The notes beneath the pieces were generated by a model. That model made no database searches and was not told where the DNA came from. It saw only the letters and a list, made by a program, of their open reading frames with translations. The translations under genes and the position numbers were made by a program. This document shows, piece after piece, positions 12,593 through 27,388 of a DNA stretch of 64,000 bases (position 1 is its first letter; each line of letters begins with the position of its first letter). Where the stretch lies: the NCBI GenBank assembly GCA_029204225.1, contig CM055110.1, positions 34,233,947 to 34,297,946 on the forward strand, in the 5' to 3' direction. This DNA comes from Diphasiastrum complanatum. Its lineage: Eukaryota; Streptophyta; Lycopodiopsida; Lycopodiales; Lycopodiaceae.

Positions 12593-13615
12593 ATCAAGTG
12601 ACGAACGCTACATTACTGCCCATCCATAGAGGTATTGCCACCTCTCCCCCATGCATTAGAGCTATAGACCACCATTCGGATCTCCGATAAGCCATGATGT
12701 CCCATACCACCATACCTTATCCTCGACCCTTGCCTACCTACATCCTGAGGCCTAGATAATCGTCCTGACCTGACTACCAGTGGAGGAGCTCTTCATTCTC
12801 CAGGAGAGAATAAATAACAAGCTCATGGAGATCCAACTCTATATACATAGTCCAAGTAGGGTCATCTTCGACCATAAGAGTCATGCATGACCATGTGTCA
12901 GTTGTGCACATTGAGGCGGGTCCATAATGCTAGAGATCGGGGAAGCAACAAATCTCCACTTCTAACATGCCATGTAATGACACTTGCTACGGATAGCCTC
13001 TACATGACATCGTCGCATCACAGCCCTCCATCCTTATATGCACATCTACAATACACGAAATGCCACGTGGATAGCTGTGAGGTGCACGGATAGCCTCCAC
13101 ATAACATCACATCACAGCCCTCCATTCTAATACACACATCTACAATCCACGGAACGCCACGTGGATAGCCATCGTCAAGATAATTTTGTTCTTGGCATAG
13201 GCTAGAATCGTAAACTAGGAAATTTAGTGCCAGTTCTTAATGGACAAGTACAAATGAGGTTATCTAAATAAGCAAGGGCTTGTGGACAAGTGTTATGGCA
13301 TCAAATGTCCCAATCTTTGAGGTTCTTTCCACACTTTGAAAATCCTAGGCTATAGGCCCCCAAGGGTAAACCCAACTTGATAATCACAGGTGACTCAAGC
13401 ATGTCCACGATTTGAATATCCTAGGCATGAGGGCCCTAAGAGCGGTCTGAGTTCAATAATCCAGGGCCCTAAGAGCGGTCTGAGTTCAATAATCCAGGGT
13501 TTAGGGTTTAGGGCTATTGCACTCGTATCCTAGATTCTCAAATCACGGTTAGATTTTGGGACCGAGGCTTTTCACTATGCGCACAAGAAATCGAAAAACT
13601 TTGAAATTAGTGGCG
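12593..13615. other. Intergenic with two tandem duplications
   Basis: No gene. A roughly 97-bp unit beginning GGATAGCCTC is duplicated at 12991-13171 with some divergence. A perfect 33-bp unit beginning GGGCCCTAAGAGCGG is present twice in tandem (13431-13496). Just after it, 13497-13513 reads GGGTTTAGGGTTTAGGG, two copies of the plant telomere-type heptamer. Confidence 0.75.
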
Positions 13616-13930
13616 ATTTGAAAATTTTGGTTCGTGTGCTCCTATGTGGTGTGGTAGTAGAAAGCTCTTTGCGTGGAATTGGTCTACCCAAGTTCAAACC
13701 TCCACACATGGATGATGTCCGAGAAAATAAAAAAATTTGGTTCTAATATTGTATGTACTACATCTTCCTAGGGAGAAGCCTCCTCCACCCTTGTGTGGTG
13801 ATAGAGGGTTCTTGGTGTAAGATTAACCATCCAAGTTCAAACCTTGCCCAAGGCGATGTTCGAGGACATTTTTTTGGTTTTGATACTATATGCACTACGT
13901 ATTTGTTGGGAGGAAGCCTGCAATCGCTTG
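13616..13930 (+). repeat. Two tandem tRNA-like (SINE-type) units
   Basis: Two imperfect head-to-tail units of roughly 155 bp each contain a B-box-like core, AAGTTCAAACCT (near 13691 and 13829). This is preceded by an A-box-like GTGGTAGTAGAAAG or GTGGTGATAGAGG and followed by a T-rich stretch and a shared GGGAGGAAGCCT-type end. The layout fits a dimeric tRNA-derived SINE, but no target-site duplications were found. Confidence 0.4.
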
Positions 13931-14232
13931 TGGCAGGCTCGAGCTGGAGGAGTGATGAGGCCTGCTGCATGTGGGAGCATGCTTCCTCCCAGTCACTACA
14001 AGACGTAATTGATGATTGGATGAATGGCATGTTATCTACTTTTAAGATCGATGTTACAGAGTGTAACGCCTTTGATGTTAATGAATGAGAGTGTGCCGCA
14101 TCAGCAATTAATCTGCCAATGCACATTATTGGCTTTTGCCTTTTGTGGGTTGAGAATAGTATGCAGCTTTTAACTCATGTGAATGTTACAGCGTCTGCGT
14201 TCAAGCTGAGACGCGCCTCCCTTTCGTCAGAC

Positions 14233-14240
14233 TATAAATA
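14233..14240 (+). promoter_or_regulatory. TATA box of ATP synthase 6 kDa subunit gene
   Basis: TATAAATA lies 90 bp upstream of the ATG at 14330, in an otherwise GC-richer promoter. Transcription would start about 30 bp downstream, giving a short leader of about 60 nt. Confidence 0.7.
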
Positions 14241-14329
14241 CCACAATTTCCTTCGTCGAGCAAGGAGCAAAATCGTTCGAGAAAAACAGAGGATCGCGAG
14301 CAGAAGCAGTCACAGCCATAGCCATAGCG

Positions 14330-14985
14330 ATGGTGGTGGGAAGGCCGTTGGCGAAGGTGGCTCTGCAGGAAGCCAGGCGCAATTGGCCCTTTGTATTCGG
14401 GTTCGGCGTCACGTTTGGCCTCATCTTTAAGCTTTCCCTTTCTCTCAAACGTGCGTATGCTTGCTGTTTGACACAGTACTTTCGATCTGTTCGGCTTTCA
14501 GCAATAGTGCAGTATATGATATTTGTTCTGGATTTTGGTTTGGATCTGTTCAGATTGTTGAGCAATCATTCACATTTGCCCCTTCACTCCTGTTGCTAGT
14601 TAGAATTTCATTCTTGGGGTCCTCATTAATATGAAAGAGTGCTTTCTTTGCTATACGGATCTGACTTTCGGAACCGGATTATCATTCTATGTTCCATCTC
14701 TTGTGTTTCTTTGGCGAATCATACATAGTTTCTCTTTTCTCTTGTATTGAAGCATACATTTTTCTTGTATTAAAGCAAACCTAATTTGACTATGCGTACA
14801 TAAATTGAACTGCATTACTTTGAAGGACGCTGAATTTATGTAGAATCTGATTCTGCTTTAATACAACTTCCCAATGACGTTTTTATCTTGCAGCGGAGGA
14901 TGCACAAAAGTCTCCGTTTGTGAACCCTAACGCTCACAGGTATACTTGGAGGTTGCATTCTTATATTCAACTCAGATTTATTTGA
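14330..14985 (+). CDS. Mitochondrial F1Fo-ATP synthase 6 kDa-type small subunit
   Basis: Exon 1 is 14330-14450 and exon 2 starts at 14894. The 443-bp intron opens GTGCGT and closes TTGCAG. The joined protein begins MVVGRPLAKVALQEARRNWP, has one membrane segment at about residues 18-40 (NWPFVFGFGVTFGLIFKLSL), then PEDAQKSPFVNPNAHR to residue 56. Length, the RRNWPF entry to the membrane helix and the EDAxxSxFV motif match the plant 6 kDa ATP synthase subunit of about 55 aa, a membrane-sector accessory protein of the inner mitochondrial membrane. The C-terminus is uncertain: direct reading stops at TGA 14983-14985, but CACAG followed by GTATAC at 14940 is a strong donor, so a short last exon may follow. 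The ATG in a TATA-driven context and its distance from the TATA box support this start. Confidence 0.78.
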
Positions 14986-16035
14986 GGAAGTTAGCATTGG
15001 GGATTACACAGTCTGATTTTTTGTGATTTATTAGCTACATTTCTGTTAGGGTTTTTTGGGATTTGCAAAAAATCCAGTGAGGTTAAGACAAAGTTTATGT
15101 CTGAAGTCGGGTGAGAGCACTTGAAAGGTTATTTATAGTCAATTCATTATAATAAAGATAACTTGTTAGCCGAATCCCAAGCAAAAGTTTGGCCTATAAT
15201 TTTTGACGGATTTCAGCCTGTTAGAAGCTGCATTTCTACATCCAAATCCACCAACCTATTTTTCTGTTGTCAAGATGGACTTCTGAGCCAGTATACTGAT
15301 ACTGGAACTGTCTAATTTTTTTGCTGTTCGTATCGTGAGAGTGTGAATCCGGGCCTTGGTTCATAAAGTCAAGAGATGATTGAAACTTTGAATGCTCCTC
15401 ATGCAATCAGGACAATATTTGAGGCTGAGTAAGCAGGAAATGGTCAGAACAGAGATTGACTTGATCTTTGAGGGATCCACCTAATAGCATAGTTATGCTC
15501 CACACTAGGTTTTTTTTTTCTCTGTTTCACAATTCTACACATTCACGTCTTTGTTTGACACATTTTGCTTCTTATGTAGATTATATAATTACCTCATTAG
15601 CATTCTAGATTGATCTAATCCAAGCAGCTCTGTTTTGCACTAAAAATTAGATTAATCATCAGAGCATTGCTAGAGATGCTAGATGATCGATCGACTTTCT
15701 TATTATGCTATGCTTTATTCTTTGAGTTTCTTGTGGTTGCCTTGTTCTTTTGTTAAATATACTATGTGAGTTTTTACGTTGACAATTTTGCAATCCTTTC
15801 AAAGTAGATAATCTTGCCCTTGGAGAAATTGATCTGCTCGTTAGTAGGTAATTCTCGAATTTAGTAATCTTGGTGCCTTTTGCTAGTTATTTGAAACCAT
15901 GAATATTTCATCAAATGTTAATTTTTTTAATGGCATGGACATATGCTGGAGAGTCGTTTCTCCTATCGATACTATCAGTTATGAAACTAGGATATCTGCA
16001 TGCAAGATTGTCCATGAGAAATTCTAAGTTGGTAA
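14986..16035. other. 3' flank or further introns of the ATP synthase subunit gene
   Basis: AT-rich, no recognisable coding exon or transposon domain. If the donor at 14940 is used, a final small exon would lie somewhere here. I could not identify it. Confidence 0.5.
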
Positions 16036-16163
16036 GCCTTGATGTTGAATACAGATAAGGGCTGTGAACTAACAATGATCTTAGCCTTGATGTTGAGAGA
16101 CAAGGGCTATGAACTAACAATGATGTTAGCCTTGATGTTGAATACAGGTAAGGGCTGTGAGAA
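16036..16163. repeat. Three tandem copies of a ~47-bp unit
   Basis: Units begin GCCTTGATGTTGA at 16036, 16084 and 16129 and contain AGGGCTGTGAACTAACAATG. The third is partial. No coding potential was recognised. Confidence 0.85.
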
Positions 16164-16629
16164 ATAGCAATAATGCTGAAGATGTTGAATTGCTGCTTTG
16201 GCCTTATCAATAAGGGAAATGAGGAGATGCTGCATGAACATTTCTCGTGCATTATCAATAACAGCATTGCAGACACGCAAAAATGATATTTTGGAAGTAT
16301 TTGTATTCCATATCTTTCAATATGTAAGCATAAAAGTCGTACATTTATGGTTTTCATCAAGTTTTGAAGTTTTGATGCACGATAGAATATCGAACATGTT
16401 TTTATGTTTTTTAAGTGATTTTTATGGAATGTTGAACTATTCATCGTGTATGATGATGAGCAATTTGATGATATTCTAATCAGATGCACTTTTTTTGATA
16501 ATACTCAACATGCCAAATGTGGTTGTTTAGCTATTATTTTTTATAACGACTTTTAGCCCTTGTTATTGTTAAATTTGTTCATTTCACTTCAACATAAAGG
16601 ATTCACCACATTAATTGTTGTTAGCCCTA

Positions 16630-18480
<1,851 letters not shown>

Positions 18481-18840
18481 AATTTATCTTCTTGCTCTTT
18501 CATCCACAGAAGCAAAATACATTGCTGCTTTTCAAGCTATTAAAGAAGCAATTTGGTTGAGAAACTTGATATTAGACATTAGTCTGAATCAATATACTCC
18601 GACAATTGTATTTTGTGATAATCAGAGTGCCATTGCATTATCGGCCAATCCTAGATTTCACTCTAAGCACATTGAAATTCGATATCACTATGTCAGAGAG
18701 AAAGTTCTCGACAGAGAGGTAAGCTTAATGTTTAGTCGAACGCAAGACATAATTGCAGATGTGTTTATCAAGGCATTGAGCATTGATACACACAACAAAT
18801 TTTGTGCAAGCTTAGTCTGAAGATCAAGGCATTCATGGAT
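18481..18840 (+). pseudogene. Copia RNase H fragment, second copy of the 0-kb family
   Basis: The reading contains EAKYIAAFQAIKEAIWLRNL, FCDNQSAI with its catalytic Asp, SKHIEIRYHYVREKVLDREV and a final VFIKALSIDTH. It matches the fragment at 1-376 along its length, but keeps the Trp codon that is a stop there. A frame change near 18820 disrupts the end. Only the end of the polyprotein remains; sequence left of about 18481 is not recognisable as pol. Confidence 0.85.
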
Positions 18841-18849
18841 CCAAATTAA

Positions 18850-18868
18850 GGGGGGGGGGGGGGGGGGG
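18850..18868 (+). other. Polypurine tract expanded to G19
   Basis: At the position of the AAGGGGGAG polypurine tract of the sister copy, this copy has AA followed by 19 consecutive G residues, then AT and the LTR start TGTTGGA (18870-18876). Confidence 0.8.
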
Positions 18869-18869
18869 A

Positions 18870-18928
18870 TGTTGGATTTATTTCAAGACTGATAATCCGT
18901 AGTAGAAATATAGATTACTAAAATGCCC
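18870..18928 (+). repeat. Truncated 3' LTR start
   Basis: It begins TGTTGGATTTATTTC as the LTR following the RNase H fragment. After about 59 bp it meets the primer site and LTR of a minus-strand element. Confidence 0.55.
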
Positions 18929-18940
18929 GCTCTGATACCA
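18929..18940 (-). other. Primer-binding site (tRNA-iMet type), minus strand
   Basis: On the minus strand this reads TGGTATCAGAGC, the standard plant Copia primer-binding site complementary to the 3' end of initiator tRNA-Met. It lies immediately 3' of an LTR ending TTATGACA. Confidence 0.8.
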
Positions 18941-19381
18941 TGTCATAAAATCATGGGGCGTGAGCGGCAGCGGAAGCTCGAGGATTTGAGCGTAGGCGTG
19001 TAGGAACAGAAACGCAACAGTTAGCAACAGAGATATGCAAGTAGAAGAATTCATACATAATGAGCAAATGCACAACACAATAATGATATAAAAATTGCAC
19101 TCTGATTAATACCAACAGTGAGTACAATGGCTTGAAATAATAACTTCAGCTTGCTGAGTGTGATAACGCTGTGGCTACAGAAAAATCTGATTGGAAAGAG
19201 AAATTGAATTAACACTTACATAGCTTGATTCAGCTAGTATATATATTTACAAGTGTTGAGAGAAAAATATCTTATGTCTTAGCTGCCATTTACTCCATTT
19301 TTGCATATGTACAAAGTTGGTAACCGCCCTTAGGATATTTGTTTCTCCAACTATTTTAGGGTTAATGATAAGTTGGCGACA
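18941..19381 (-). repeat. 5' LTR of a minus-strand Copia-type element
   Basis: The boundaries are inferred from the adjacent primer-binding site and the TG..CA rule. The minus strand begins TGTCGCCAAC at 19381 and ends TTATGACA at 18941, about 441 bp, with a TATA-like region near 19238-19248. Its internal region is cut off within a few dozen bases on the left, so only the 5' LTR and primer site remain. Confidence 0.6.
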
Positions 19382-20033
19382 TCGGTCTACCAATGTAGCA
19401 AAAACGTGAAAAACCCGAAAAATCCAAAGGTGTTCTTAGACTGAAGGTATGCAAATCCTGAAGGTGCCCTTAGACTTAAGGTGTGTAAATCCCTAAGGTG
19501 CCCTTAGACTAAAGGCAACGAAGAAGCCGAAAAAGGCAAAAAAATTGGGGAGTGCCTTACACTGAAGGCAGCGAAGAAGGTGAAGGTGTCTTAAACTAAA
19601 GACAACGAAGAAGGCGAAGGTGCCTTAGACTAAAGACAATGAAGAAGGCGAAGGTGCCTTAGATTAAAGGTGTGAAAAAGCCGAAAAAGATGAATATGCC
19701 TTAAAATGGTTTCTAAGGCATTCTGGCCACTTTGTCATTTTTTTTGCAAAGGGGCAAAAAAGGCGAAAAAGACGAAGGTGTCTAAAAAAAGGTTTCTAAG
19801 GCATTCTAGCCATTTTGTCATTTTTTTTGTGAAGGGGTGAAAAAGGTAAAAAGGATGAAGGTGCCTTTAAAATGGTTTCTAAGGCATTCTGGCCACTTAG
19901 CCACCATGTTGCATTTTTCGCGAAGGTGCGAAAAAGGCTAAGGTGCCTAAAAAATGGTTAAGGCAAAAATCTCAAAGAAAAAAATGTGAAGGTTCAAAAA
20001 TTTGTAGTCGGCCTTCGGTCTTCAGGATGCACA
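19382..20033. repeat. Degenerate tandem repeat (AAGGTGCCTTAGACTAAAGG / 80-bp units)
   Basis: From about 19428 a 25-45-bp unit built on 'aaggtgccttagactaaagg' plus 'aacgaagaaggcg' repeats imperfectly. From about 19709 it becomes three copies of an 80-bp unit containing GGTTTCTAAGGCATTCTGGCC, followed by a T-run and GGGGCAAAAAAGGCGAAAAA. No open frame survives. Confidence 0.75.
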
Positions 20034-21025
20034 TTACTTGAACGATTTGTTGAAGGCTGAGTATAAAAAGCCTAATGGTGTATGTTGCATCAATTTTCTT
20101 TCCTCTTCAGTCTTCGAACAATCTTCATTTGTCATGATTGTTCCTGCAAGCATTGGAGTATTTGCTCCTTTGCAGTTTATCATCCCGAAATCTTCTAGGA
20201 TTTTATGGGTATATCTGGACTGATGAAGGTACAATTTCCCTTCGTCATAGTCTCTGTCAATATGTAAGCCACGATAACATCTGGCTTCTCCTCGGTCTGT
20301 GATCTCGAAATGTTTTGAGATCTCATTCTTCACTCCTGCAATCAGGCCTTCGCTTTTGCATAGTATCAGGGTGTCCTCCACATACACAACAACAATGATG
20401 ATCTTCCCATCTGTGATTCTCACATAAACATTGGAATCGACTATCAATGGCTAGAATCCTAAGGATCTTGGGGCTTGATCTTTCTTCTTATACCATTGTC
20501 GTGCTGATTGCTTCAGCCCATAGATACTCCTGTGCATTCGGCATGCATAGGTAGGAAGTGATTCGGAGGTATAACCTGGAGGTTGATCCATGTAGACTTC
20601 TTCGTCTAATTCGCCATGTAGGAATGCTGTCTTCTCATCAACGATGTGAATCTTGAGGTCGTATGCAACTGCATATGCAAATAGTAGGAGTAAGAAAGCA
20701 TGTTTGACCACTGGAGAGAAGGTCTCAATGTAGTCGATGTTGTATTTCTGAGGAAAACGCTTTGCTACAAGTCTGGCCTTGTATTTCAAAACATCTCCAT
20801 TCGGTCCATACTTGAGTTTGTAAACACATTTGCATTGCACTGTTTTTGGCTTCTCTGGCACTGGTTGCAGTGTCCATACCTCATTCATCTTCATGAATTC
20901 GATTTTTTCGTTCATGGCTTGAATCCATTTGTCCTTTTCTGGACATTCAATTGCTTCCTCGAATGTTTGTGGTTCTCCACTGAATCCACAAGACTCTTCA
21001 GATGTAGAGATGATTGGTCATCAAC
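20034..21025 (-). pseudogene. Copia reverse transcriptase fragment
   Basis: Minus-strand reading starts near 21025 with EAIECPEKDKWIQAMNEKIE. It continues VWTLQPVPE, YKARLVAKRFPQ, ETFSPVV, AFLHGELDEEVYMDQPPGY and YGLKQSARQWYK (20915-20451). After one frame change it continues in 20447-20034 with VVVYVEDTLIL, KHFEITDRGEA and LHQSRYTHKILEDF. These are the ordered RT blocks of Ty1/Copia. The catalytic YVDD box reads YVED, so the first Asp of the pair is Glu, which should abolish or cripple polymerase activity. The fragment ends near the RNase H boundary. On its 5' side (21025) it abuts plus-strand Gypsy sequence. Confidence 0.92.
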
Positions 21026-21029
21026 AACT

Positions 21030-23060
21030 TATGACGAATCAGATAGTGTCTTGATCCAACCAAAAGGCTACTATACGAGATCCATGGACATAATAAATTG
21101 GGGTCAAGCACTAGCCACTGTGGACTGTGCTGATTCCAACCGATGTCGTATCGAAACCGCTGCAGAAGATGTGGATATTCTGTCATCTTCTACAAATATT
21201 GATACACCCATCATCCCACTTATGATGATTGACCCGATTCATATAGCCTGGTGCCCAAGAGAACCTAGCGTCTCTACCACCCATGTTTCGGAAGGAGGTA
21301 TTCTTTCCATGGATGATGTTGAATTGACGGATGAACATGTACTCTTTTATCTAGATGCCCAACGTTATCCGCCAAAATCAATTCCTCAGGAGATCAAGTC
21401 ACCAGGGCCGTAGGCTCACGTCCAATTAACATCCAAAGTACCCAACACACAAGTATATAGGCCCAAGCCCAAAGTATACACATGGGATGTGTATCCAGAC
21501 GAAGTCTGGGATACAATAGATGCCGATATGATAAACGAGGCAACAACACTGCCCACTCAGATATCTCCAAAATCTCGATTACAAAAAACTAAAATTATTG
21601 ATACAAAATTAACCGAGCGTCAGAAATAGATGCGTGAGAAGCTTAAACAACCGATTAAGCCCTTGTCTAAAGAGACAAAAACCAAACAAGCAAACCAAGC
21701 TTCCACGTCCTATAGTGACTAAATTCAGATGATTCCCAAAGTTCCAAAAAACTTTGTGGAACCACCTTTTGATCTTCCACAAAAGCTTAAAGATTTCACA
21801 CTAGATGACGTCGTTATCCAGTTACCACAGCCACACTGGGAACCTACACCAAGTTCCCACTCCATTGAAGGACCCGCTAAAACAATTCCGTTAAACCTAA
21901 AAGATCTTGACAAGGAAATAGATCGAATTGTTCATGTTGGTGCACACCTTTCGTCAACACAACTTTCTGATCTGGAAACTTTACTTCGCAAATACAGGGA
22001 TGTATTTGCATGGAACTATATAGAAATGAAAGGAATCCCGCCTGAAGTAGCGGTCCAAACGATTCCTTTAGAAGACAATGCTAAGCTTGTTAGGGCTAAA
22101 CCTTATAGATGTAACCCAGTCTATCGTGAGAGAATAGATGAAGATATTAAGAAATTGCTGGATGCTGGCTTCATTTATGAAGTCCAACATACTGATTGGG
22201 TATCAGACCATTTTCCTTTGGCTTTAACGACCCAAATCTTAGAGGAAATGGCAGGACCTGAAGCTTTTAGCTTCTTGGATGGATTCAGCGGTTATTTCCT
22301 TGTTCAAATAGCCCTTGAAGATAAACATAAAACGACCTTTGCAACAGAAAATGGGATTTATGCTTATAATGTCATGCCTTTTGGCTTATGCAATGCCCCT
22401 TCAACGTTTCAGAGGGTCATGCAAATGGCCTTCCAAGACCTGTTACATCGAATTGTCGAGATTTATCTCGACGATCTGGGTGTACATTCCTCAGCGGCTA
22501 CGCACCTTGACGCACTGGAGAAAATCTTCAAAACCCTGGTAAGTGTCAAATTTGGGTCACCCATGGGGTAGTACTTGGACATATAATTTCAAAGGACAGT
22601 ATTTCTACCGACCCTTCAAAAATCAAGGTAATAGTTGAAATGCCCTTACCTGCAACAGTGAAGGAAGTTTATGTTTTCCTCGGTCACACTAATTATTATC
22701 GCATCTTTATAATCGATTATGCCTGCAAGGCACGACTCATTTATTTAGTTGTGGTAGATCCTCAATGGATTGAAGAACGTATTAAAGCCTTTGAGGAGTT
22801 GAAAACAGCCCTTACCATGACACCCATACTCTGTTCGCCAAACTACACGAAAGAGTTCCATCTGCATACTGACACCAGTAAGATGCCATTGGAGGTCTTC
22901 TTGCACAATCAGGCGAGTATGGCAAATATTTTCCAATACGTTTCTTGAGCAGACAACTGGTGCCTGCCGAGGGCTGGGATGTAGCGGCCATTGAGAGATT
23001 TTCAATTTTGCAAAACAGTTTTGCAGTTAATAAGCACCTGCTTTTATAGAAGCGAACGAA
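21030..23060 (+). pseudogene. Ty3/Gypsy polyprotein fragment (linker, RT, start of RNase H)
   Basis: Readings in several frames. 21030-21413 is a probable pre-RT linker (LTDEHVLFYLDAQRY). 21729-22571 carries the RT with LETLLRKYRDVFAWNY, KPYRCNPVYRERIDEDIKKL, FSFLDGFSGY, YNVMPFGLCNAPSTFQRVMQ and the catalytic box IYLDDLGVHS. The block between EVQHTDWVS and TTQILEEMAG is shortened: the conserved VPKKNGK-type segment is missing. After a frameshift, 22572-22948 continues with the connection domain (TVKEVYVFLGHTNYYR) and the start of RNase H (FHLHTDTS). 22930-23040 has FLSRQLVPAEGWDVAAIERF. No integrase or LTR was found. Confidence 0.9.
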
Positions 23061-23579
23061 GATCCACTCTTTTCCAAGTTCCAAGCAGAACGACATCACC
23101 TGACATGTGTTGCAGTGGGTCCTGCAACAAATTAGGGGTGGATAATGTTAGTGGATTCAGAGAATCCCCCAATGCCGAGCGAAGCTGAAGACATAGAGTA
23201 TCTCTCACCCATGACCGAGGAGGTCTCATAAGGAGGTGAGCAGAAGAAGCTGAGAGACGAGCATGAGAGCTGAGGATTACTAGCTAGGATGATAGATGAT
23301 TTCTATGTGAGCCGACATGGTGAATCCCAGAGAAGGAACGGCCATGTAGGAGTAATGTTCCTAGGCAATGTAAATAAGTGTAGACCCCCTTAAATAATTT
23401 AGAGTGAGCCACCTTTTGATGGTGACCTCTAGTGGAAGGGTTATTTCCACTTGTAATTTCTAAATTAGTGGATGCTGTTAGGAAGTTAGCTTTCTTGATT
23501 TTGTTTCTTGTTGTGTAGCTTAATTCCGTTATTGTATTGTTCCCTGATTTCTTAGGATAGTTTGGTAGATAGATTTGTA
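23061..23579. other. Spacer between two Gypsy fragments
   Basis: No clear domain. The left part may be decayed Gypsy sequence from either side. Confidence 0.4.
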
Positions 23580-24040
23580 GACTTGCATCCATAATGACCA
23601 TGAAAGGTAAGTTCAAATTGATTTGAACTAGCAAGGGAGCTATTATTAGAGCTTCTTTCAAAGCTTCAAAACTCATTTGAGCTTTTTCACTCCACTCAGA
23701 TATATACTTCATCAAAAGATGAGTAGGGGTGCTGCAACTTCAAAAAAAATTCAAATGAATTTTCTATACAAGATGCCAAACAAAACTTCTCAGTTCTCTT
23801 ACATTGTTGGCGGGCGACTTCCAATTCTTGATGGGTTCAATCTTCTTGTGATCCACTTTGATTCCGTTCTTAGAAACATGTTTCAAGAATTCCACCTTGT
23901 TCCGAGAAAACTCACATTTGGTTAGTTTTGCGAATAATTGATATTTTCATAAAATACTTTAAACTAGTTCCAAGTGTTTTGCATGCTCTTGCATGTTTAT
24001 GTTGTACACTAAGATATCATCAAAACACGTATATAAACAA
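23580..24040 (-). pseudogene. Ty3/Gypsy RT C-terminus and RNase H start, minus strand
   Basis: Minus-strand reading begins near 24040 with FDDILVYNINMQEH, the Asp pair of the RT catalytic box. It continues LTKCEFSRNKVEFLKHVS, GIKVDHKKIEPIKNW, then EWSEKAQMSFEALKEAL and LPFMVIMDAS, where RNase H would begin. Two stops (near 23968 and 23780) and a frame change break it. It is a different and more diverged lineage from the plus-strand fragment next to it. No 5' RT or LTR was identified. Confidence 0.85.
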
Positions 24041-24200
24041 GTATAGATAAGATTCAAAGATTAGTTAGAGTTAAAAAAAAAATAGTGCCATTAACCGCTG
24101 GAAAGAGTCCAAGTAGCAAGTATGCAACATGGCAAAATTTAGGGTGGTCATAAACCCTGATGTAAACCCATAAACCCTCATTGGAGCACCTGACACATTC

Positions 24201-24309
24201 TCAAAATTCACTTCACATGTCACCACCTAGTTTCAAAACTCACTTCACATGTCATCAAAAATTCACTTCACATGTCACCACCCAGTTTCAAAACTCACTT
24301 CACATGTCA
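24201..24309. repeat. 54-bp tandem duplication
   Basis: Two nearly identical units (24201-24254, 24255-24309), each containing AATTCACTTCACATGTCACC and TTTCAAAACTCACTTCACAT, so the word CACTTCACATGTCA occurs four times. Confidence 0.9.
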
Positions 24310-24784
24310 TCGTTTTCGTACTTTGCAAATGCATCTCACCCATATTTTACCTGGTGAACTGGTCTAGCCATTGCCAAAGCTTGGCATCAAGCTATGGCTA
24401 CCAACGTGATTTCTCTCTCAGATTCTATGTAGATCTATTGAATAGGGAAGAAAGGGCTCCTCCCTAGCATGTTCTTGGCCAGGTGCAAGAGGGACGAGTG
24501 AAGATGTGTGGGAGATGGCCTAGCCACATGAAGAAGCCAATTCCTAGATGTGCAACTAGGAACTGGCTTTTGCCCACATGGGGCAAATTCCAATTCTTGG
24601 CTCTGATAGCATAGCCAAGATGTGCTTTCTTGCACAGCCAGGAACCGGGCTAAAAAACGCTCATGTGGGCAAGCTAAGAGACTGAGCGGTGCATCAGAAG
24701 AGGTTGCAAGAGAGTGTGTGACATGTTTTTGATGTCATGTCAGGTAAAGTTGCCCCCCTCCATGCGTAGAAGCCCTAAGCCCCA

Positions 24785-24898
24785 TGGGCCATGAGAGCAC
24801 ATGACTTCCTTTTAGATTTTAGGGTTAAGAAAGAGCCCTCCTCCTTTTCCATCTCTCTCTCTCTCTCCCCTTTTCCATCTCCTCCTTTTTAGGGTTTA
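24785..24898 (+). promoter_or_regulatory. Site II-like and telo-box motifs upstream of RPSA
   Basis: TGGGCC at 24785-24790 is a site II-type (TGGGCY) element. TAGGGTTTA at 24890-24898 is a telo box, with a near match TTAGGGTTAA near 24818. Pyrimidine-rich CTCCTTTTCCATCTCTC tracts surround it. In plants this combination is characteristic of ribosomal protein gene promoters. The distance to the ATG (145-260 bp) fits. Function is inferred from motif knowledge, not shown. Confidence 0.6.
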
Positions 24899-25042
24899 GA
24901 GAGAGCCCTCCTTTTCCATCTCTCTCTCTCTCGCTCGCTCGCTCGCGATCCATAGTTCGATCGATCGATCGATCCATTGCTGAAGCTGCGAGATATTATC
25001 AGAAGAGGTGGGGGAGGATCGGGATCATCTGACAGCAGCGGC

Positions 25043-27388
<2,346 letters not shown>

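Noticed and set aside
13497-13513. Interstitial telomere repeat
   Set aside because: Only two TTTAGGG units; too short to mean a former telomere. The heptamer is common in plant DNA.
24598-24612. Minus-strand primer-binding site (TGCTATCAGAGCC)
   Set aside because: One mismatch to TGGTATCAGAGC and no LTR end could be shown beside it; it could be chance or decay.
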